Assembly: GCF_050624435.1 (NCBI RefSeq)
Contig: NC_134546.1
Coordinates: 75,495,700 to 75,559,699 of the forward strand
Length of the DNA stretch: 64,000 nucleotides
Origin: Tenrec ecaudatus
Taxonomy: Eukaryota; Chordata; Mammalia; Afrosoricida; Tenrecidae
Direction: 5' to 3'
A program made the translations under genes and the position numbers. Below are positions 49,171 through 60,811 of the stretch, one piece after another. How positions within the stretch are numbered: the first letter of the stretch is position 1; every line of letters starts with the position of its first letter. The notes below the pieces were generated by a model, which ran no database searches, was not told where the DNA came from, and saw only the letters and a program-made list of their open reading frames with translations.

Positions 49171-49599
49171 AAAATATTCAGTTCGTTTTCTATAACATTA
49201 AAATTGTATTGCTATGGTAGAAGTATATTGCTTATTCTTTTATATGGCCCTGAGCACATCTTTTACCCTGTGGATATTCAGTGTCACATAGGGAGGTTGC
49301 TGCCTTTAGCTCAGTCAGTGCTGTCTATGAGGTATGTGACTTTGATCATACATCTGATAATAATCTAACCGTTTGTTAGGATAAGAATCTGTGTGTTTGC
49401 GGGTTTTTTTCCCCCCACAAAGACCTACACATTTATTATTTCCAATTCATCGCAATCCCTTCCTCTATGGTCAGTGTAATGAAGAACAAACTTTCAAATA
49501 ACGTTGATGGGAATGATGTCATATTAATCTCTGCCATATCAAGTAAGATTCTTATTTTCCTGAAAGTCTATGCAGCTTAATGAAGCCTTAACTCCTGCC

Positions 49600-49794
49600 T
49601 GTTTTTTCACTTATGTGTTTCCGGATCACACCCATGACTACTCTCCTCCCATTCTGGGTCACGCTGAGACGGGTCGGAAGTGGCCATGTCCTAGCCGGAA
49701 GTGAGGGTCATACTCTGGTTCCTACTTGCTGTGCCTGGGGCGTGGTGCCAGAGCAGCGCCAGCAGCCTGAGCCCTGTGTAGTCGGCGAACCCAA
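49600..49794 (+). promoter_or_regulatory. CpG-rich promoter-like segment with possible non-coding exon 1
   Basis: A local CpG- and GC-rich island in AT-rich surroundings. It carries two GGAAGTG (ETS-type) sites, 'gggtcggaagtggcc' and 'gccggaagtgagg', in the style of TATA-less housekeeping promoters. A consensus donor AA|GTGAGG at 49794/49795 could end a 5'UTR exon. Its place before two in-frame exons suggests the start of a real gene rather than chance. Confidence 0.45.
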
Positions 49795-50097
49795 GTGAGG
49801 GGTCGCGCGGTGACCAGTTTGGGGGTACCCTGGTGCACACAGCAGCCTGGCCTGGATACAAGCGCCCTTCTTCCTCCTCCCCCGCCCCGTCAGCGCCCCT
49901 CGCGTGGTGAGATGTGGGAGGGTGTCCCAGGGGCTGGTTCCATGCCCCCGTTTTGGGGTTGGTTGGGGATCCTGGGGAGAATTCCTGTTGGAGAAAGGGG
50001 GATCCCAGACTGGGACTTTGGGTGTCTGAGTTCCCAATTCATTGCGAGAACTTTGCGTGCCTCCTTCCCGCTTCCTCCATTGTTTCCTTTCACACAG

Positions 50098-51215
50098 CGG
50101 TGCCTCCTCCCTGAGATTCCTAGAATGTCTTCAGCTCACAGGTGAGCCCCAGGCCTGTTGCTTCTCTCACCGCAAAGGAGTGAATGCTATTCAGGAAGCA
50201 AGTGACTGCATCTGGAGCACAAAACGTTAGGGCTTCCTCTGGAGGTTTGCCAGTCTTGTCCCCTGTGTGGTATCTTCCCAGGGAGCGGGGAGGGGAGGGG
50301 AGTGGGAGGAGTGAACACAGTCCGGAAACGCCCTGGCTCATTCTTGACAGCTGGTAGGGCGGCTGCAGGCAGCGCGCTCAACCTTGAGGGTGTTGAAGTG
50401 ATAGTCCAGCGCACCCACCGCGCATTGAGACACGATTGGCATTCCCATGTTGCTGGGCTAAATCCAGGACTGGGGCCTCAAGGTAGGTGACCCAGGTTGG
50501 TGGCTATCAGTCAACAGTCTGGCAGGTGGCAAGTAAAAGGAGAAAGAGACAGGCACAGCTGTACAAAAATGGTGTTCAGTGAGCAGGAACTCAGCCAGAG
50601 AGAATGCCAGTCTTTCTTTGGTAAAGCGTATAAGTCTCCAAAGAAGGACAAGAACCCTCATACACTCTTCAAAAATTTTGCATGTTATTTTTTAATTTTT
50701 ACAAAACCCTGTTTGTTTGTGTTTAACAGTAGAAAGAAGCTGGAGGAAAGCTTCTTAGTGGAGGACAGACAGCTGGAAATATTTCTTTAAGAGGACAGGA
50801 GAAAATTGCCATCAATAATGAATTGCTTTTCATGCAGAGAAAGTAGCCAGTAAAAGACAACCAGGCAGTTGAATTGGATCCATATTTCTGAAAATTTGTT
50901 AGTGTGGGGGAGTGTGGCAGTTGCTCCTGCTTGTTCCCCAAAGGAAAAATTCCGTTTCTGTTGCTTCTGAAGAAGTAGCTTGTCCGATGTTTAGACTTAT
51001 GCCGACTCCATTTTAACTGTGTATTCCCACCTGGTATCATTTTATCCCTATTCTAATGAAAATTCCCTGAGTGTGTTGCTTGGTTTGGGGGGTTGTTTTT
51101 TGTTTGGTTTTGGTTTTGAATAAGCGCTTTTAGGAAAATTTCCAGCTTTAACGAAGCCATGAGCAAGATCTGGGAGTTGAAGGAGGCTGTAGTGTTGCTC
51201 AAGGAGATCATCCAG
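50098..51215 (+). CDS. Unidentified gene fragment: ATG exon and coiled-coil-like exon
   Basis: Two exon-like segments join in frame. Exon a is 50098-50141, with acceptor 'tttcctttcacacag', ATG at 50125 and donor AG|GTGAGC. Exon b is 51134-51215, with acceptor 'gcgcttttag' and donor AG|GTGGAG. Exon a ends in phase 2 and exon b supplies the third base, giving 33 codons without a stop: 'MSSAHRKISSFNEA' then 'MSKIWELKEAVVLLKEIIQ', the latter an amphipathic, coiled-coil-like helix. I do not recognise the protein. Consensus splice sites, phase agreement and the CpG-rich upstream segment argue for a genuine multi-exon gene, not a retrocopy. It is presumably partial, because only the 5' part is visible. 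Confidence 0.5.
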
Positions 51216-51339
51216 GTGGAGTGTGGATCTGGCATTGAGGGACTGAGGGGCTGGCCTAGTGCTCCACACCATGCCTTGAACACGTGCTGGCATGACAAGA
51301 GGCAGCACTCCCCTGAAAACTCACTTCCAGAGATTCTGA

Positions 51340-51500
51340 CCCAGGGACCCTATGGACAGGGTAGAACTGCCTGTGGGGGTTTCCCAGACTGTAACTCTTC
51401 ACAGGAGTAGAAAGCCTCATCTTTTTCCAGCCAGTGGTTTCCAGCTGATGGCTTTGTGGTTAGAAGTTCAGCATGCAACCCACCAAACTCCGGGACACCT
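51340..51500 (-). repeat. AfroSINE-like SINE, antisense
   Basis: 'gaccctatggacagggtaga', 'actgcctgtgggggtttccc' and 'gctttgtggttagaagttca' are the AfroSINE complement, inside the intron that follows exon b. Confidence 0.7.
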
Positions 51501-51877
51501 GATCTCTACTTTAGCCTTAATTCTCCACCCAATCTAGCAGTTCCAGGAAAGCTCATCCCCATGCCACATGGGACTTCCTACAATTCCCTGGCCAGAGGGA
51601 AGTCCTGTTCCAGTCCCTGCCTGAGTGTGGAGGGTGATTCATTTGCAGAGACCTGCTTTTCTTCATTCCATGAAGGTTCACACTGTACTTTCTAGATCTC
51701 AGCTCCTGTGAAGAGACCAAAGCACTCCAGCATGTCTGTGTAGGCTGATAGGCCCTACAGTCAGAATTGAGTTCAAATTCTGGTGCTTCTATTCATTAGC
51801 TGATTTCCTTGGGAAAGTCTTTGAGTCTCACTGAGCCTCTAGTGGTTCGTCTCTAAAGTGGGTCAGGTGTTTGTGGG

Positions 51878-52450
51878 TTAAGCGACTCTGTGCAGGTCTG
51901 GCAGGCAGTCAGTGGCTGCTGCTGTGATCCGTGCTGCAGAGGCATGCACACACATCATAATGATGCTGAACCGAGTGGAAATGAGGCCATGGGACACTTA
52001 CAACTGAGGATGAAGGTCCAGAAACATTGCTGGGGCCTGTCCTCCCTTTCAAATACCTCAGGGGCACAGGCATTTGAAAGGACAAGAAGGAGCTGGACAC
52101 AGGCCAGCCAGGTCCTGGTGCTAACTGGCCTCCCAGAACTCATCCTACTTCTTGATGAGAGCAGGGAACTTTTGGAGGGAGTTGAGCAGAGCAGTGACAT
52201 GGCCATGGCAGCATGAGGTATATCACTGGGGCTTCAGTGTGGAGCCTGGTGCAGGTACTTGGAGAAGGGGCGCAGGTGCGGCTGCAGAAAGAGTGGGTCA
52301 GTGGTTGGGATAGTTCAGAAAGGAGGTGTGGCTTTGACATAGGGATTGTAGTGGGGGCTGTTGGGAAATATCCAGAGTCATTTTGCGTTGGGGCAGATGA
52401 TAGAGGGGGGTGGCTGGCAAGATTTGGTAGCATACAAGGTCAAGAAATAA
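51878..52450 (+). repeat. Tandem duplication, copy 1
   Basis: About 570 bp, closely similar to 52807-53378 (offset 929 bp). Both start 'gactc(t/a)gtgca(g/a)gtctg' and include 'gtcagtggctgct', 'gtggaaatgaggccatggga' and a terminal 'ttggtagcata(c/t)aaggt'. The first copy lies just before the third exon-like segment. Confidence 0.85.
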
Positions 52451-52630
52451 AGCTGACATTCAGCTCTGTCATGTAGCTAAAGCTTGGGGACCTCCTGGAT
52501 GAGGATCAGTAGGCAGGATGTGGGCATCTCATGCAGACATTTGCATTCCTTAGCTGAGTCAGGACCCCAGGAATAACTTGCAACCTTGACTGGCAGTTAC
52601 CTGGACGGGTCTTTTCCCTGTGTGTCGCAG

Positions 52631-52744
52631 CAAGGGCCAACCTGACAAGCTCTCCCGAGATGGCCAAGCAGCCAGACTACAACCTGGAGAAAATTGAGAA
52701 CAAAGCCGAACCCGCTGTAGACATGCTTCTCAATTACCTGCAAG
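52631..52744 (+). CDS. Unidentified gene fragment: third exon-like segment
   Basis: A strong acceptor ('cttttccctgtgtgtcgcag') and a CAAG|GTGGGG donor bound 114 bp with one convincing frame that contains 'MAKQPDYNLEKIENK' and 'AEPAVDMLLNYLQ', a helix-rich, soluble-protein composition. Joined directly to exon b (phase 0), this frame would be off by one and hit a stop after four codons. So either another exon lies between, or this is a decayed copy. Family not recognised. The same strand and order as exons a and b suggest one gene. Confidence 0.45.
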
Positions 52745-52806
52745 GTGGGGCTGGTTGCAAGGTGGTGTGGAGCTTCGGGGCTGGGGAGTGGGCGGGAGGG
52801 TGGGGG

Positions 52807-53378
52807 TAAGAGACTCAGTGCAAGTCTGACAGGCCGTCAGTGGCTGCTACTGTGATCCGTGCCGCAGAGGCATGCAAACACATCCTAATGATGCTGTATT
52901 GAGTGGAAATGAGGCCATGGGATACTTACAGCTGAGGATGAAGGTTCAGAAAAATTGCTGAGACCTGTCCTCCCTTTCAAATGCCTCAGGGACACAGGCA
53001 TTTGAAAGGACAAGAAGAAGGAGCTGGCACAGGTCAGCCAGGTCCTGGTGCTAACCGGTCTCCCAGGACTCATATCCAGCTTCCTGATTTAGGCAGGGAA
53101 CCTTTGGAGGGAGTTGAGTGGAGCAGTGACATGGTCATGGCAATATTAGGTATATCACTGGGGCATGAGTATGGAGCCTGGTGCAGGTACTTGGAGAAAG
53201 GGTGCAGGTGTGCATGCAGGGAGAGCTGTGAGGAAGTTGTTGGGATAGTTCAAGAATGTGGCTGTGCATAGGGATTGTAGTGGGGGCTGATGGGAGATAT
53301 CAGAGCCATTTTGGGTTGGGGCAGATGGGGGTGGAGGTGCGGGGCAGGACTTGGTAGCATATAAGGTGAAAAAATGAT
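52807..53378 (+). repeat. Tandem duplication, copy 2
   Basis: Partner of 51878-52450. The next unit would contain a second copy of the 52.63-kb exon, but at about 53380 the sequence switches abruptly to antisense RTE, so the duplicated unit is truncated there. Confidence 0.85.
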
Positions 53379-53384
53379 GAATTC

Positions 53385-53720
53385 TTTAATACTTTTCTTC
53401 CTGAGCTGTCCTTTGAGATTATCTGTTCAGCTCTATAACTCCATCATTTCTTCCATTTGCCTTAACTACTCTAAGTAATGAGCAATTTCAATGTCTCTTC
53501 TGATATCCACTTTGATTTGTTTCTTGCTTTTCTGTCTTTAATGACCTTTTGCTTCCTTCACATATGATGTTCTTAATATCACACCCCCACTCCAGCTCAT
53601 CAGGTCATTAGTGTTCATTCCATTAAGTCTCTTCATTAAATGTTACCTAAATTCAGATTGGATAGCCTCCAAATATTATTTTAGCTCTTGTAGACTCATT
53701 TTAATATTTTTCAGTTTCAA
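53385..53720 (-). mobile_element. RTE LINE fragment, antisense
   Basis: 'caatgtctcttctgatatcc' and 'aatgaccttttgcttccttc' match the equivalent text at 55.66-55.72 kb (RTE between endonuclease and RT). Confidence 0.7.
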
Positions 53721-53829
53721 ACAATTTACAGAAATTTTAGACTAAATCTAAAATAGTTATATAGTTTATGTTTAGCATACTTATATCTTCAGAGGAGTGA
53801 CTAACTTCTTGACAAATTTTTAATTTGTT

Positions 53830-54770
53830 GAGTTTTAGTTGTTGACTTATAACATTTCTTTACATATTCTGAATACAAGATTATTAGGTATCTCATGAAT
53901 AGTTACTGATGTAGGTTGCCTTTTTCCAATTCTTGATTGTGTCTTTCCAATTATAAGTGATTTTAATTTTGATGAAGTTCAACTTATGTGGAACTTGGGC
54001 TGCTTATGTTTAAGATGTCACAATTGCTTAAAATGCAAGATATCTTAAGAAACCATTCCCTAATCCAAGGTCACAAACATTTATGTATATGTTTTCTATT
54101 AAGGGTTTTATAGATTTGGCTCTTACATTTAGGTCTTAAGATCTATTTTGAGTGTTAAAAAAATCTATTTTGAGTTAGTGTTTGCATATGGTGCAAGGTG
54201 GGAGTCAAAACCCATTCTTTTTTCCTGTATCTAGTTGTTTCGACAGCATTTGCTGAAACCACAGTGACTTCTCTGTGCACTCTTTGAATCAGTTAGCTAT
54301 GGATGTATGAGGTTGAACTTTTAGACTCTCAATTATATTCCATCAATATGTCTACCTTTATGTCACTACTACACAGTCTTAATGACTATAGCTTTTTAGT
54401 AAGTTTTCATATCAGGCAAAGTGCGTTCTCCACCTCTATTTTATTGTTTCTTAGGATTATTTTGGCTATACTAAAACTGTCACATATCCATAGAAATTTT
54501 ATAATCAGCTTGTCATTTTCTGGAAAAACAAACCTTAAGAGGAATTAAGTTGAATCTGTAGATGAGTTGTAGAATATTGCCTCTGGATAATAATCAGTCT
54601 ACCAATCCATGAAAATGTCAGCTTTCTACATGGCTCATTTTTTGCTCAGATCTTAGTTTAAATGTTTAGCCTTCTCACATCTTATGCAAAGTTCACTCCT
54701 CTGCTCCACTATAGTATATTATTTATAAAGTTGACATTTATTACAGTCTGAATAGTTTGTCTTGCTCGGT
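53830..54770 (-). mobile_element. Ancient L1 fragment, antisense
   Basis: Classic antisense old-L1 text: 'ttttcctgtatctagttgtt' followed by 'cagcatttgctgaaa', 'ttcttaggattattttggct' and 'cagtctaccaatccatgaaa'. Diverged, no long ORF. Confidence 0.65.
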
Positions 54771-54984
54771 AGAGTTTATGCTTCAAGTAAGTCTTTTATT
54801 ATAAAGATTCTCTAGGGCCAAACACAATGCCTACTAACAGTAATTGTCTTAATTTTTGTCCACACCAGTCTGTGCTGAGAGTGGGTGAATGGAGTGTTTT
54901 GGAGCTGGAATACCGCAAGAAGTATGCTTGAGTGAAGGAGGTTTTTGGCACCCCCATAGAAGCATGCACTTAGTGGATGATGGT

Positions 54985-55205
54985 TCCAGAGGGGTCCAGT
55001 CCCCCAGAGCATCTCTCTGGTGGGAGAGCAACTATCTGGAGAGGTCTCAGATACACCAAAAATTTTTTCTGGCAGGTCCTGGACTCCTAGAGTATCATTC
55101 TGGTTTGGTCCGGACCCCAAATAGCATCATTCTGGCGGGGTCATGGATCCCTCAGAGCATCATTCCAGCTGGGTCCCAGAACTCCAAAACATCATTCCAC
55201 CGAGG
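54985..55205 (+). repeat. Minisatellite, ~33-bp unit
   Basis: Repeating '(g/a)(c/t)atcattc(t/c)(g/a)g(c/t)' starts at 55092, 55124, 55157 and 55189, with decayed units upstream ('gagcatctctctggtgggag' near 55006). It abuts the RTE that begins at about 55207. Confidence 0.65.
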
Positions 55206-55206
55206 C

Positions 55207-56430
55207 TTCCAGTGCTTCGTCAATTTGTTGAAACTTTTTTATTGAATTCAGTCAATGCTGGCAACTGGTTTTGGCTAATTCTGTCAGTGCAGCTTGAATA
55301 TCTTCCATTAGTACTGTTGGTTCTTGTTTATATCCTTCCTCTTGAGATGGTGGAATGCCAACTAGTTCTTCTTGGTAGAATACTGTGTATTCTTTCCATC
55401 TTCACTTTATGCTTCCTGGATCGTTCAATATTTTCCCCATAGAATATTTCAGTAGAGCACCCCAAAGCTCAGATTTGTTTTTCTTCAGTTATTTTAAGAT
55501 ATACTGAACATGTTCTTCCATTTTGGTTTTCTCACTCAAGGTCTTTGCACATTTCATTAAAGTACTTCTCTGGCTGCTTTCTGAAAGTTTCTGTTCAGCT
55601 CTTTGACATAATTTCTTATGAAGTGCCTTAGCTATTCCATGATTAAAAGCAATTTTCAGAGTCTCTTCTGACATCCAGTTCGATCCTTTCTTTCCTGTCT
55701 CTTCAATGACCTTTTGCTTTCTTCATGTTCTCGGTGATATCCCACGGCTCATTAGGTGTCCTATCCTTAGTGTTTAGTGAGTCAAATCTGCTCCTGACAT
55801 CTTAATATTCAGGTGAGATAAACTCAAGGTTGTATTTGGCTCCCGTTGGCTTGTTTTAATTTTCTTCAGCTTGAATCTAAACTTAGCTACGAGCAATTGA
55901 TGGCATGTTCCACAGTTGATTCCCAGACTGATATTAGCTGCTGACATTGAGCTTCTCCATCTTCTCTTCCCACAGATGTAGTCAATTTGATTCCTGTGGA
56001 TGCCCACTCAGGTATTTGCCATGAATGAGTTGTTAGCCTTGTAAAATTCTATCATGTGATCCCCAGATTTATTTCTATCACCAAGACCTTATTTTCCAAT
56101 TATTGTTCCTTCCTCTTTGTCTCCAACTTTTGAATTCCAGTCGCCAATAATTATCCATGCATTCAGACTGTGTGTTTGATCAATTTCAGAGTGAAGATGA
56201 TGGTAAAATTCATCAGTTTCTTCATCATCAGCTTTAGTGGTTGGTGCATCAATTTAAATAACCGTACTGATTGGATTTTCTTGTATGCAGATAGATAGTA
56301 TTTTATCACAATAGCGTTGTACTTCAAGTAGATCTTGAAACGTTCTTTAGGAAGATGAATGTGATTGCTCTTGCATGTGTCATTCCCAGCACAGCAAACT
56401 GTTTGACTTTCTGATTCAAAATGAAAGTTA
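55207..56430 (-). mobile_element. RTE LINE, endonuclease and 5' RT region, antisense
   Basis: The longest RTE piece here. The complement text follows RTE from the RT N-terminal region ('tttcttcttggtagaata'-type) to the endonuclease ('cacagatgtagtcaatttga', 'tttgaattccagtcgccaat', 'tttagtggttggtgcatcaa', 'tgtcattcccagcacagcaa'). Many stops and indels. Confidence 0.78.
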
Positions 56431-56539
56431 TAAGAACATCCAAATATTCAGTCAGTTTGTTACATCACTAAGACATAGAATATAGGAAAATTTCAAATTC
56501 ATGAGTAACTGAAAGTTCATTAATCACATTAGAAGGGGG

Positions 56540-56810
56540 ATTATAGAAGCCCAAAGAGGGCCAAAATGCCAACATAAGCTTTATATTGCATAGAGCTTAG
56601 AAGATTGGTCCTTCCGAACAAGGCAGTCTGGGCAAGATGGCTAACTTACAACTTGTGTGTATGCAAACTTGAGTACTGGTATATCTGTCAAGGACAAACA
56701 GTCAGTCCGCTAAGGGACTGCTCCTCCTTAGACTACCTTTATAGAGGGTAGAGGTAATCCATTCTCCAATGTACTCTACATGATGGCAAGATTATTTACT
56801 TCATTGTGAC
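56540..56810 (+). repeat. LTR-like repeat, paralogous to 46.06-46.32 kb
   Basis: 'gactgctcctccttagacta', 'ggtagaggtaatccattctc' and 'atggcaagattattta' parallel 46237-46315. Family unknown. Confidence 0.35.
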
Positions 56811-56929
56811 ATTATCTCAAGGAATTCAATGATGCGAGTTTGTTTTTTTGTTGTTGACTTTGCATGTTATGTATACCCTGCCCAAAGTGAAATTATAAAA
56901 TGTAAGGCCTAACGTAATAGAGATTTTGG

Positions 56930-57300
56930 AGGAGCTTGTTATCTTCAGTCAAAATGAAGCTGGGACCATGAAGCTGGAGACATGAATCAAAGACATGAGA
57001 GCACAAATATAACCTTAGGTACATCACACATGAATGCTAAGACTATCTCACGTACAGATATGATTAATTGAACACTAACAACAAGAAACTGGATCAGCTA
57101 TAGAATGGCATCAATAATATCATGTATGAAGAAAGCAACATCATTCACAAGGCAGAAAAGAAAGAATGAGCAAGGTGGACATCAAAGAGACTGATACTAT
57201 CACTGGTAGAAATGTAGTTAAAGCAAATGGAAGAAATGATGAAGGAAGAGCTGAACAAAATATTTCCAGGAGCAACTTAAGAAAACAAAGTATTAAAGTG
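56930..57300 (+). mobile_element. RTE LINE fragment, sense
   Basis: 'catgtatgaagaaagcaaca', 'gcaaatggaagaaatgatga' and 'ggaagagctgaacaaaatat' correspond to RTE between the endonuclease and RT in sense. It is opposite in strand to the neighbour at 55.2-56.4 kb. The sequence from 57301 to 58242 is unassigned. Confidence 0.65.
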
Positions 57301-58242
57301 AAACGTGTTGCCCACTGGGGGAATCATCAAAGTTATAATAATGAGAACAAAGAGAAATTTCATTTTGTATGTGGTAGAAAAAAAGATTGGAATAGGCTCA
57401 CACCCCAAGGAATCTTTGCCGGACATAATTTAAAGAAAAATATTGGCAGAGACATTTATAAATCGAATTGTTTGTGGCTTCCTTTCACCAGAGAACCTAA
57501 ACACACTCAGTCATTTCGGCAAAGTTGTTTATTTATAGTTTTGTAATCAAAAGTGGATATTTTTATCCATATGGTCAGAATTGAGGACAGGGGACTAAGC
57601 TCTCTCTCTCTTTAAATGTCTACAGGGGAACTCCCTTAAGTCTACCCTCCTTAAAATCTCTTCCTTTGGGGGTTGAGATGAAAGGGTAGGGGACTAAGCT
57701 TTAAACTTGCTCTTCAGACATGCGACTTTTGGCAGACGTGTTGTGGCATCAAATAAATGATGGACAGTATAATGCCTTGATAATTTAGAAGAGTCTATTC
57801 GGTTTTCACTGGACTGCTAGAATCTAAAAGTGACTCTTTGATTGCAGTCCTAAGTGGATATTTCAGTCAGTCTTTAAAGGCAAATGCTCATTTATAATTT
57901 GTCTAGGGCTTAAACCAGCAAGGACAAAAGCAGAATGTAAAACTAATGTTATTCTTCTTCAGAATGAGTGAGTCCTACAGGGTACAGGATTGATGATAAC
58001 ATCATGGTTAATAAAATAAAAATAGCAATATCCTGGTTACAACATCAAATTCAACAATATTATTAATTACAATGTCCTGATCTCCAGAACATAAGAGTAC
58101 ATTTAAAAATAAATCACTAGTGAGACTTTCTGAGATGGGAGGGTGAAGGATGAAGGTCATTCCCCAGTCAAAAAGATGGCGTGATTGTCACTAGTGAGTC
58201 TGTCCCAGAAGAACAGATAATAAAAAAAATATTTTAAATTCC

Positions 58243-58740
58243 GTTGTGAAATAATTCTTTATTGTGAATTAGGTGTGGATTTTGTTTGGGCCGGGTCTGC
58301 TTCTCGAGAAAACAAATGACCTGGCTGAACTTCAAAGCATCTGCCTCCAGCATTTCAAAAAGCTTACCTCCTGGGGCAGAACACAGCCTGATCTCCCCAG
58401 TGTTCCAGGAAGCAAGTTTTCTGAGAACAAAATTATTTATCACAGGCCCTTCCTGGCTCAAATCCGACAGCTACAGCACCAAAAACTCACTTCCTCTTAT
58501 CAACGCATATGTCCTTGGCTAGTACCCTATTTAAGTCCCATTGCCTCACTGCCAGGTGCAATTTCCCTGACCTAACTTTTTGGGGCTCAGAACCTGCCCG
58601 GGGGCTCAAGATGCCCCCATCCCTTTCTCTGCTCTCCCTTCCTCGGGGGAGTTCTTTCCTTGCTTCAATAAAATCTTTCTTAACTTCACATTCCTGGCTA
58701 AATTGTATCTCTGTTCTACACCTCTGTTAAACCTCTCATA
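58243..58740 (+). mobile_element. Solo LTR (ERV class I style)
   Basis: Starts near 'tgtgaaataattctttattg'. It has a TATA-like 'ccctatttaagtccca' (about 58526) and AATAAA at 58667-58672 in 'cttcaataaaatctttctta', followed by a U5-like 'ctggctaaattgtatctctg'. That is the layout of a U3-R-U5 LTR on the + strand. No internal retroviral sequence adjoins it and no TSD was found, so the ends are approximate. Its insertion may have removed the 3' end of the hAT copy that follows. Confidence 0.5.
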
Positions 58741-60602
58741 TTTATCCATCAGTTTCATATTCAGCAATTTAAGTTATTTTCCAAATCGGCATTTGCTTGT
58801 AACTATCCATAGCCTATAACCCCTCCTGAGATATTAATGTGCTACCATTAGCAGGAACGCAGGACGTTAAGGCAAGGGACTTCAAGGGGGTCAGCAAGCA
58901 TATGAGCAGTTGCTTGCATGTATAAGTGTTCTTTCACAGAAATTATCATCGGGATCCTTTTGGCAGGTTCAATGTAATGTTCCTCAAAGAAAGCAGATAA
59001 GGTAGGCCATACGTAAATTTTATTTTCAATCAATTATTATTTTTTTCCAAAGCTGAAGGTTTCATTTGGATTGATTGTGTCTTCTCAGACAATTCGAGGC
59101 ATGTGGCATTTGGTCCTTGCAGGGATCAATTGAACTCATTCATGATGACAAACACATCAACCAAGTAAGCTATATCTGCAGTTCACTTTTATCACTGAAA
59201 GTGCTTCGAACTGCGGTCTTGCTATCTGATTGAAAAACACTCTGAGTTCATCACGAAGCTCAAAAACATGTTTTAAAACTTTTCCTCTTGACTACCATCT
59301 CACTTCAGTGGGAAATAACAGACCATAACTCGGCGTATCCAACTCGTTGCACAGTTGGGAAAACAACCGACTGTTTAAAGTGCTTGCCTTTACAGAATTG
59401 AAAGAACTTATGGCACTTTTCATTACTTCTTGTAACTCTTGTGGCAGCATCTTTATTGCTAATATTTTCCAATGAATCATACAGTGAGTTCCGATGAATT
59501 TTGGTGACTCATTCAGAACCAAACATTGAAATCCAGATCAACATACTAGCATAACTGGAACCCCATCTGTGCAAACACCACAAATCTTTTCCCAAGAGAT
59601 CTTATGCTCTTTCAGAAATGAAACAAATGTATCAAATACTTCAAGTGAAGTAGTTGTCGTTTGAAGAGTTTTACAAAAAAGAAACTCGTCTTTAAAGTTG
59701 TTATTCATAAACCTCATGTAAAACAGTAACTCTGAACAGTTTGCAGCGTCCATAGTTTCATCAAACTGGATGCTAAATATTGGAAGTGGAGCAGATTTAA
59801 TTTCTTGAATTACCTGATCAAGAATATCAGCAGACCTGTCAGCTATTCTTCTGGGGACAGTGTCGTTAGATAAGGAAATTACACTCAATTTCGTAACAAA
59901 GTCATCTCCGACCAGAAACCAACGATGTCTTTGACCGCTGGCAACAGTAAATTCTCAGCAATGGTGTGAGGTTTCATAGCTCTGGCGATTCTGAGTGCCA
60001 CCAAATATGAAGATTCCATGGCTGCTACGTTTTCTTTGTGGTACTTGCTACCAGTATCAAGGCTGGCTTTCTTGAGTCCTTCAGCTTTGCTTATAAAAGA
60101 GTTGGTATCCTTGCCGTCAAAGCTATGATGCTTGCTATCAAAATGGCATTTTTGTTTGTTTGGCTTCATGGATTTGGCTTATAGGACTTCACAACAAATA
60201 CCATATTGCGGTTTCTCAATTCCTGCTGCAATAATTGAGGTAAAAACATACTGCAAAAAAATCCTTACTATATTTTCTTTTCTTAAGGTTCTTCTACACA
60301 TGATCCATTGTCATGTAGTGGTTTGCTAATGAAAATAATATATAACAATAGTTTTAATAATACAAAAGATGATAGATGGCATAGTTCAGTCAATACAGTT
60401 CATTAAAGTTTCCTATGATTATGATTCTGTGTTGTTTTCTTTACATACCTGTTACTATCACAAGGGGGCAATATTCACATCAACCACAACTGAATATAAA
60501 AAGACCGATCGGTATCTAGATTAAGTTCCCATGCTACATATGTATATATTTTTGTAGTTGTTGATGATTTTACATGTACCCAGTAATTATAATTCATGAA
60601 AT

Positions 60603-60728
60603 GTTTTGCCTTCAATACTGCTGCTTTCAACACAGGAGATGCTTTTAACAGAGTAGCTGCTTTCAACACAGCAGCTACTTTCTACACAGTAACTGCTCTC
60701 TACACAGTAGCTGTTCTCTACACATGTG
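60603..60728. repeat. 18-bp minisatellite, 7 units
   Basis: Units such as 'ctgctttcaacacagcag', 'ctactttctacacagtaa' and 'ctgctctctacacagtag' follow one another exactly every 18 bp. It lies in the 5' untranslated part of the hAT element. On the + strand it is open and reads as six-residue repeats, which follows from the period and is not evidence of a gene. Confidence 0.85.
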
Positions 60729-60756
60729 TGACTGGTCCATATAAGTACATTATGGT

Positions 60757-60811
60757 GCCAACCCTGTCATATACACCTGTATTTGTATGGGGTGTATATA
60801 ATGGGGTTGGC
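60757..60811. repeat. Imperfect palindrome (21-bp arms, 13-bp loop)
   Basis: Arms are 60757-60777 and 60791-60811, 18 of 21 pairs complementary ('gccaaccc...atatacacc' against 'ggtgtatat...ggggttggc'). It sits inside the hAT 5' region, 30 bp from the minisatellite. Confidence 0.75.

Noticed and set aside
50351-50481. A possible extra exon of the unknown gene (acceptor 'cattcttgacag', donor AAG|GTAGGT)
   Set aside because: Splice-like ends are present, but including it would break the frame that joins exons a and b, and no frame looks coding. It might be an untranslated alternative exon, but I cannot support it.
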